The notes beneath the pieces were generated by a model. The model did not search any database, was not told the DNA's origin, and saw nothing but the letters and a program-made list of their open reading frames with translations. A stretch of DNA of 57,869 nucleotides from JANYJZ01 sp964523395 (lineage in GTDB: Bacteria; Bacteroidota; Ignavibacteria; UBA10030; SZUA-254), in contig CAZFXS010000016.1 in the NCBI GenBank assembly GCA_964523395.1, forward strand, positions 1 through 57,869, in the 5' to 3' direction. The position numbers and the translations under genes are program-made. Below, piece by piece: positions 53,423-57,869 of the stretch; position 1 is the first letter of the stretch, and every line of letters starts with the position of its first letter.

Positions 53423-54277
53423 ATGGATGAGAAGCCTGTAGTTCTGGAGAGAGTCATACTTCGAAATGACGCAGGCGACCCCATACACTGCGATGTACGG
53501 TATGTTCGGTCTGCAGAACGACTGCCGGTGATTTTCATTTGTCACAGTTTTATGGCGTTCAAAGACTGGGGATTTTTCCCGTATGTCGCTGAACAGATTG
53601 CAAAAGCCGGATTTGTTTCCTGCGTATTCAATTTCTCACTCAATGGTGTCGCAGGGAATGGAAACCGGATTACCGAGTTTGAACGATTTTCGCAAAATAC
53701 ATTTTCACAGGAACTCCGTGACTTAGAAACCGTTGTTTCTGCTCTTGAGAAAGAGCAGATCGGAAGTGGTATTGCCGACCCAGGCCGCATTGGTTTGCTC
53801 GGCCACTCACGCGGCGGCGGAATAGCTATAGCTCATGCTTCATCGGACAAAAGAATAAAAGCGCTTGTTTCATGGTCAGCTATTTCATCATTTGACCGCT
53901 GGACTCAGCATCAGAAAGAGTTGTGGCGTGCGAACGGCCTTCTCCCGTTAGCAAAAAATTCGATCGTCAGTCCGCTGCGTCTCGGGCTGGGATTGCTTGA
54001 GGATGTTGAAAGAAACCGGAAGAGATTAGATATTGTCTCAGCTGCAAGCAATATCAATTGTCCGTGGATGATTCTGCATGGACAAGAAGACGTTACCGTC
54101 CCGGTAAAAGAAGGTGAACTGCTGTTTGCAGCCGCAAATAAATCTGTTTCGGAAATGAAAATACTTGAGCATATCGGGCATTTATACAATGCAGCCTCGC
54201 GCAATGAAGACAATTATAGCACAATAAATAGAGTTATAGCACTTACTACAGATTGGTTCAGACAAAAATTATCATAG
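53423..54277 (+). CDS. Alpha/beta hydrolase (dienelactone-hydrolase-like)
   Basis: This 284-residue protein has the alpha/beta hydrolase fold: PVIFICHSFMAFKDWGFF (oxyanion region), nucleophile S129 in GLLGHSRGGGIA, an acid residue in HGQEDVTVPVKEGE and the histidine in EHIGHLYN. No signal peptide is seen, so it is cytoplasmic. The substrate is unknown; the form fits small serine esterases or peptidases. It lies seven bases before bioY. Confidence 0.87.
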   Translation: MDEKPVVLERVILRNDAGDPIHCDVRYVRSAERLPVIFICHSFMAFKDWGFFPYVAEQIAKAGFVSCVFNFSLNGVAGNGNRITEFERFSQNTFSQELRDLETVVSALEKEQIGSGIADPGRIGLLGHSRGGGIAIAHASSDKRIKALVSWSAISSFDRWTQHQKELWRANGLLPLAKNSIVSPLRLGLGLLEDVERNRKRLDIVSAASNINCPWMILHGQEDVTVPVKEGELLFAAANKSVSEMKILEHIGHLYNAASRNEDNYSTINRVIALTTDWFRQKLS

Positions 54278-54284
54278 GAGATTT

Positions 54285-54842
54285 ATGACACATTCAAACG
54301 CTGTCGCGCTAAAACCTTTTGCCAGCCAAAACATTGCCGTTCAGGCGCTGTGGATTACGCTGTTCGCGTTTCTTACCGCTGTCGGTGCGCAGATAGAAAT
54401 TCCGCATTCACCGGTGCCATATACGATGCAGACGTTTTTTGTGCTGCTTTCCGGTGCTCTTCTCGGAAAAAGGAACGGGGCTCTTAGTCAGCTTCTTTAT
54501 GTAACAGCCGGGATTGCAGGAATGCCGGTCTTTTCATCATGGGGGTTTGGCGCCGCGCGTGTTTTCGGTCCAACCGGCGGATATCTTCTTGCGTTTCCGG
54601 TTGCCGCGTTTGTTGTTGGATATCTTGTGCATCAGCATAAAAACTTTTTCTGGATTTTGCTCTCAATGTTTACCGGACTGTTCGTTATTTTTACGCTTGG
54701 TACACTTCAGTTGAATTTTTTGTATTTCCATGACTGGGCACAGTCCTTCACGAACGGATTCCTGATTTTTTCCTGGTGGGATATGGTGAAGTTATTGAGC
54801 GCTGCGGGTATTGCATACGGATTGTCGGCTATGCGAAAATAA
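54285..54842 (+). CDS. bioY: Biotin transporter BioY (ECF S component)
   Basis: This 185-residue membrane protein with six helices has the BioY signatures ALWITLFAFLTAVGAQIEIPHSPVPYTMQTFFVLLSGALLG, LYVTAGIAGMPVFSSWGFG and FGPTGGYLLAFPVAAFVVGYL. It binds and imports biotin, alone or with ECF ATPases that are not in the window. GGAG precedes the ATG. Confidence 0.95.
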   Translation: MTHSNAVALKPFASQNIAVQALWITLFAFLTAVGAQIEIPHSPVPYTMQTFFVLLSGALLGKRNGALSQLLYVTAGIAGMPVFSSWGFGAARVFGPTGGYLLAFPVAAFVVGYLVHQHKNFFWILLSMFTGLFVIFTLGTLQLNFLYFHDWAQSFTNGFLIFSWWDMVKLLSAAGIAYGLSAMRK

Positions 54843-54878
54843 TTCTGTTTATTGTCACAATGGAGGAGGTAAGGATAT

Positions 54879-55532
54879 ATGGAGGACGATCGCGAAATTT
54901 GGGATGAATTCCGGTGGGAGGAATTCATGAAGGAACAGGATAAAAAAGTCGATCGCTATATGGAGCTTTTTTTTCTGCACCAGAATGATCCCGACCGCGA
55001 TAATATTATCGCGAAGGAAATGGGCTGGCAGTGGCTTTCGGAAAACGCAGAGGAAGATTCACCCGAACAAGATGAAGCCGAAGTCGAGGAGGGAGAAGAA
55101 TGGAAAACAGACCTGCCCGGCAGTGAGGCCGAGCTCTCTAACCTCGAAGATTATAAACAACTCCCCGTATTTCAGATTTCCCATGAATTTGCCATTACTG
55201 CCATGGAAGCGGTCGAACAATTACCGGAGGAGCGGCGGAATGATTCATGTGTCATTGATTTTGTGTCGCACGCGATGATTGCTTCAGCGAAGATTGCGGG
55301 AGGATCGGCTGTAGGAAGTGTGGTTGAAGAACTGGGAGGAAATATCGCGTACTGTAAACGGGGACTCATATCGGCGAACATGGCAATCAGCTCACTTTCC
55401 GAAATGTTTGAAAAGAAGATCCTGGATCAGCAGACCTATTTGAGACTTATGGAAGAGGCGCAGGAGGTGAGGAACGCCATCGCATTATACATTCTTGAAC
55501 TTCGGGAGCGCTTTCAGCGGGGAGTGAGTTAA
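54879..55532 (+). CDS. Acidic helical protein of unknown function
   Basis: This 217-residue protein starts MEDDREIWDEFRWEEFMKEQDKK and is highly acidic up to about residue 90, then forms a helical domain (about 100-215): ISHEFAITAMEAVEQLPEERR, IDFVSHAMIASAKIAGG, ELGGNIAYCKRGLISANMAISSL and RLMEEAQEVRNAIALYILELRERF. The second half looks like a four-helix up-down bundle similar in feel to hydrophobic-core sensors, but I recognise no family. GGAGG precedes the ATG. Confidence 0.75.
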   Translation: MEDDREIWDEFRWEEFMKEQDKKVDRYMELFFLHQNDPDRDNIIAKEMGWQWLSENAEEDSPEQDEAEVEEGEEWKTDLPGSEAELSNLEDYKQLPVFQISHEFAITAMEAVEQLPEERRNDSCVIDFVSHAMIASAKIAGGSAVGSVVEELGGNIAYCKRGLISANMAISSLSEMFEKKILDQQTYLRLMEEAQEVRNAIALYILELRERFQRGVS

Positions 55533-55605
55533 TCAAGCCACTATAGTGGAAATCATTCGCTTCTTTTGCCGAGTCAATGATAAAGTGTCGAAGTGGAGTT
55601 TGCCG

Positions 55606-56031
55606 TTATGATAATTCTTCCCTGTAAAATTCTTCCATTCTGATATTAATCTGATCCCGCACCTCCCTGAATTTTTGCAATCGTTCCTGTTCTGTTCCCC
55701 GGAATCCAACCGGATCTTCAAATGGGATGTGTAATGTTCTTTTCGCTCCCGGGAAATAGGGACATTGTTCCTTTGCGCTGTTACATACCGTGATAACAAT
55801 ATCAAATTGTTGATTGGTGAACACATCAACCGACTTTGATGTGTGTCCTGAAATATCAATGCCGATTTCTTTCAACACCTGTATTGCCAGCGGATGGACA
55901 TATGATGGATGTGTTCCGGCGCTTTCCACTACAACTGTCCCTCTGCCGATAGAGCGTAGTATTCCTTCCGCCATCTGACTGCGGCAGGAATTCCCCGTGC
56001 ATATTATCAGAACACGTTTACGCGTTGACAA
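55606..56031 (-). CDS. arsC: Thioredoxin-coupled arsenate reductase
   Basis: This 141-residue protein belongs to the low-molecular-weight phosphatase type of arsenate reductase. The P-loop is CTGNSCRS with nucleophile C11; C83 and C90 (VCNSAKEQCP) form the redox relay, with the same spacing as C10/C82/C89 of the pI258 enzyme. The DPVGFRGTE segment holds the acid aspartate. It reduces arsenate to arsenite. It overlaps the acetyltransferase gene by 14 bases and is last in the operon. Confidence 0.95.
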   Translation of the reverse strand: MSTRKRVLIICTGNSCRSQMAEGILRSIGRGTVVVESAGTHPSYVHPLAIQVLKEIGIDISGHTSKSVDVFTNQQFDIVITVCNSAKEQCPYFPGAKRTLHIPFEDPVGFRGTEQERLQKFREVRDQINIRMEEFYREELS

Positions 56032-56467
56032 GAGGCATTCTCATGGAAACAGCTGTGGAAGGACAGCCGCCCTGAAATTGCGACGACTGCAGAACGTCCC
56101 CGCAGATCTGATTCCGGTCAACGGCAGTGAACCCTTTTTGCGAGAAATATGCAGATGCTGTCGTTGTCATCAGTACCAGTTCGCTTAGTCCAAGTTCTTT
56201 CGCGTAATTAATCAGAGTCGCTGTTAACTGATCTCCGATACCTCGATTCTGAAATTCAGGTGATACAGCTGCTGAACGGAGAAGTCCTGTCGGTGAGTAA
56301 ACTTCCAGACCGATTGTTCCGACAATTTGCGCGCCGGATGTTGCGACAAAGAAATGTTCAATAAACTGCTGCAGGCTGTCAGCCGATAAACCAACTTCCT
56401 GCAGCAGTTGTTGAATTTCCGGTATATCCCGGTTCGTTGCTTTCCGAATTTCAATCTGCACGGTCAC
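56018..56467 (-). CDS. GNAT acetyltransferase, ArsN2-like
   Basis: This 149-residue N-acetyltransferase starts at a GTG that overlaps the arsM stop (GTGA). It has IRKATNRDIPEIQQLLQEVGL, the acetyl-CoA loop VSPEFQNRGIGDQL and LVLMTTTASAYFSQKGFTAVDRN, a pattern seen in ArsN2-type proteins of arsenic operons. Known ArsN members acetylate organoarsenicals such as arsinothricin (ArsN1) or are uncharacterised (ArsN2). Function is inferred from family and context. Confidence 0.82.
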   Translation of the reverse strand: MTVQIEIRKATNRDIPEIQQLLQEVGLSADSLQQFIEHFFVATSGAQIVGTIGLEVYSPTGLLRSAAVSPEFQNRGIGDQLTATLINYAKELGLSELVLMTTTASAYFSQKGFTAVDRNQICGDVLQSSQFQGGCPSTAVSMRMPLVNA

Positions 56468-57216
56468 TTTATTCCTTTGATGGTGATGCTGTACAGCCCG
56501 AACGCGTCGGTTGAGAATTTCGGATGCGATTTCTTTTCCATCACTTCGATATTGTTGAATCCTGCCTTTGTGATGATTGAGATATACGCATCCATATCCA
56601 TCGCGCCCGAGACACATCCCGCGTACAATTCCGCGTCGTGGCGGATGTGTTCCGGCATCGTCCCGGTTGTAACGATATCGGAGATAATAAATGAACCGCC
56701 CGGTTTTAGAGTACGGTGGATTTCCTTAAATGCAACTGACTTATCCGGGACAAGGTTGATGACGCAGTTGCTGATGACGCGGTCGATGGTTGAAGTTTCA
56801 ACAGGCAAATTTTCAATTTCACCAAGACGGAATTCCACATTGGTAACCCCAAGTCGCAGAGCATTTTCTTTAGCACGCGTGACCATCTGTTCAGTCATAT
56901 CGACACCGATTGCTTTTCCCGTTGATCCCAGTTGTTTTGACGCTATAAACACATCGATTCCTGCCCCGGAGCCGAGGTCAAGAATGGTCATCCCTTCCTT
57001 CAATCCAGAATAAGCGGTTGGTGTGCCGCATCCCAACCCGAGGTCAGCTATCTTGATATCCGCGAGATCATCGGCAGTATATCCTTTTTCCATAAATGTC
57101 ACATCAGAAGCGCCGGTGCCGCAACATGATTTCTTTGTTGGTGAAGAGGCGATAGCGCCGTATTTTTCTTTCACGACTTGTTTGATTTCCGAGGGGGTTG
57201 TTCCAATGGTAGTCAT
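56464..57216 (-). CDS. arsM: Arsenite S-adenosylmethionine methyltransferase
   Basis: This 250-residue methyltransferase converts arsenite to methylated forms. SAM motif: TILDLGSGAGIDVFIA. Conserved arsenic-binding cysteines are visible at C63 (LGCG), C151 (SNCVINLVPDK) and C201 (AGCVSGA), with an extra CC pair at 31-32 in place of the N-terminal cysteine. The start is the ATG at 57216 (MTTIGTTPSEIKQVV), with AAGGAAG upstream; it overlaps the arsR stop as ATGA, so the longer open frame upstream is not coding. Confidence 0.95.
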   Translation of the reverse strand: MTTIGTTPSEIKQVVKEKYGAIASSPTKKSCCGTGASDVTFMEKGYTADDLADIKIADLGLGCGTPTAYSGLKEGMTILDLGSGAGIDVFIASKQLGSTGKAIGVDMTEQMVTRAKENALRLGVTNVEFRLGEIENLPVETSTIDRVISNCVINLVPDKSVAFKEIHRTLKPGGSFIISDIVTTGTMPEHIRHDAELYAGCVSGAMDMDAYISIITKAGFNNIEVMEKKSHPKFSTDAFGLYSITIKGIK

Positions 57217-57599
57217 ATTGCTTCCTTTCGTTCTAGTGTTGATTTGCATTCCGTGAATGTTGCGCAACAGCCATTGTCGATGTTTTTCCTGAGCAATGTT
57301 AAATCTTTTTTTGCCTGTGCGTGTGAAACTAAAATTTCCCTGATATTTTGGACGATAATCTGCTGTTCTTCGGTTTTGGGTTTGGCAATAGAATACAGCA
57401 CCCACCGTCCCGCTTTTCTGTCCTGTGTCAGCCCTGCTCGAGTTAAATAGCTCATATGCCGTGAAATCTTTGTTTGTGTGCATTTGAGGGTGGCTTCAAT
57501 GTCGCAAACGCATAATTCTTCAGTTTCCAGCAGAAGATTGAGGATTCTGAGCCTTGTCTCGTCTGAAAGAGCTTTAAAAAGTAATGTCAGCGTATCCAT
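57213..57599 (-). CDS. arsR: ArsR-family arsenic-responsive repressor
   Basis: This 128-residue repressor has the ArsR/SmtB winged helix: LFKALSDETRLRILNLLL, then the metalloid site ELCVCDIE (C30, C32) with C40 nearby, and recognition helix TQTKISRHMSYLTRAGL. The C-terminus adds cysteines (C111, C112, C118), possibly a further arsenic ligand. Arsenite binding releases it from the operator overlapping its own promoter. Confidence 0.95.
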   Translation of the reverse strand: MDTLTLLFKALSDETRLRILNLLLETEELCVCDIEATLKCTQTKISRHMSYLTRAGLTQDRKAGRWVLYSIAKPKTEEQQIIVQNIREILVSHAQAKKDLTLLRKNIDNGCCATFTECKSTLERKEAI

Positions 57600-57611
57600 A
57601 GTTGTTCTTTG

Positions 57612-57657
57612 ATATATTTGTCTACGCGAATATATTAAGAAGGTTGCAGAAAGTCAA
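57612..57657 (-). promoter_or_regulatory. ars promoter and ArsR operator
   Basis: On the minus strand TTGACT (57652-57657), 17 bases, TATATT (57629-57634). An imperfect palindrome at 57612-57635 with arms ATATATT and AATATAT covers the TATATT element, so a bound repressor would block polymerase. Confidence 0.7.
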
Positions 57658-57714
57658 GGATAGGAGATAATTTTTTTGGAATGTATTTAAAAAGAGAGAG
57701 GCGGGTAGATGAAA

Positions 57715-57869
57715 TCAGGGATTTTTACGGATATCATCAATCTGTTGCTGGATAAGCCGGTAACTTTCACTTTCACGTGGAAGGATGGTAAGGTACTGAG
57801 TTAATATCTCAATAACTTTCTCTGCTATGTACAAAAGCAAATTGAGCGTGGACGATGATACAATTAGTC
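57715..57869 (-). CDS. C-terminal end of an unidentified gene (runs off window)
   Basis: The minus strand is open from the right edge to a TGA at 57715-57717, about 50 codons. The translation contains LNLLLYIAEKVIEILTQYL and ESESYRLIQQQIDDIRKNP, which look like amphipathic helices. No family is recognised. Ending about 55 bases before the ars promoter, it would be the upstream neighbour of that operon. A short plus-strand frame of 31 codons (57709-57804) overlaps it and is less likely to be real. Confidence 0.45.
   Translation of the reverse strand, partial: LIVSSSTLNLLLYIAEKVIEILTQYLTILPRESESYRLIQQQIDDIRKNP

Noticed and set aside
56464..57483. Longer arsM frame starting near 57483
   Set aside because: The extra 89 residues overlap arsR in another frame, lack family similarity, and a good ribosome site precedes the ATG at 57216.
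1..57869. tRNA or rRNA genes
   Set aside because: No cloverleaf with the conserved T-arm sequence or rRNA segment was recognised on either strand; a covariance search was not possible.

Overview
The window looks like a chromosomal segment from a member of the FCB group near Ignavibacteria/Chlorobi. The evidence is two large secreted proteins ending in a type IX secretion (T9SS) sorting domain with the NFPNPFNPSTT motif, an alternative Bacteroidota-type GlmU-like protein, a GWxTD-domain protein, a two-subunit 2-oxoacid:ferredoxin oxidoreductase and moderate G+C. This is an inference from gene families, not a database match. Eight candidate promoters share one shape: TTGnnn, a 17-base spacer, then TATATT or a close variant.

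Region 1 (1-7431) is accessory DNA. A PhoD-like phosphatase runs off the left edge, followed by a Phd/ParE toxin-antitoxin pair. From about 1361 to 6446 there is an integron-like cassette array. Eight small minus-strand genes are separated by seven attC-like imperfect palindromes of about 130-200 bases, ending at a tyrosine recombinase (6446-7363). The recombinase points the same way as the cassettes, the reverse of most integrons, and appears to lack the extra segment typical of IntI. In six of the eight cassettes the two ends match each other as 17-23-base inverted repeats; a seventh matches over 9 bases. In all six long pairs the base at position 11 differs in the same direction. This array is the most unusual thing in the window.

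Region 2 (7660-29145) is mostly plus-strand housekeeping: RNase G, a transaldolase-like aldolase, GcvT, ComB, FtsK, LolA, a flippase-like membrane protein, a secreted cyclophilin, HolA, an ECF sigma factor with a membrane partner, DUF92, a SPOR protein, L31, the GlmU-like protein, RsmB, threonine dehydrogenase plus 2-amino-3-ketobutyrate CoA ligase, a lipoprotein, Mrp and a NifU-like protein. Region 3 (29146-30690) holds two secreted proteins next to a duplicated fragment of the nifU-like gene.

Region 4 (30727-45001) is on the minus strand: FtsE, PdxA, GWxTD protein, PepA, DHH phosphoesterase, the oxidoreductase pair, CcdA, then a prs-rplY-pth-rpsF-ssb-rpsR-rplI operon with its own promoter and terminator, and a secreted RidA protein. 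Region 5 (45106-53277) is a two-gene operon for an M14 carboxypeptidase and a YCF48-repeat protein, both T9SS cargo with related C-terminal modules. Region 6 (53386-55532) holds an alpha/beta hydrolase, BioY and an unknown acidic protein. Region 7 (55606-57657) is an arsenic operon arsR-arsM-arsN-like-arsC with an operator over its promoter and no efflux pump. The last bases hold the apparent tail of another minus-strand gene.
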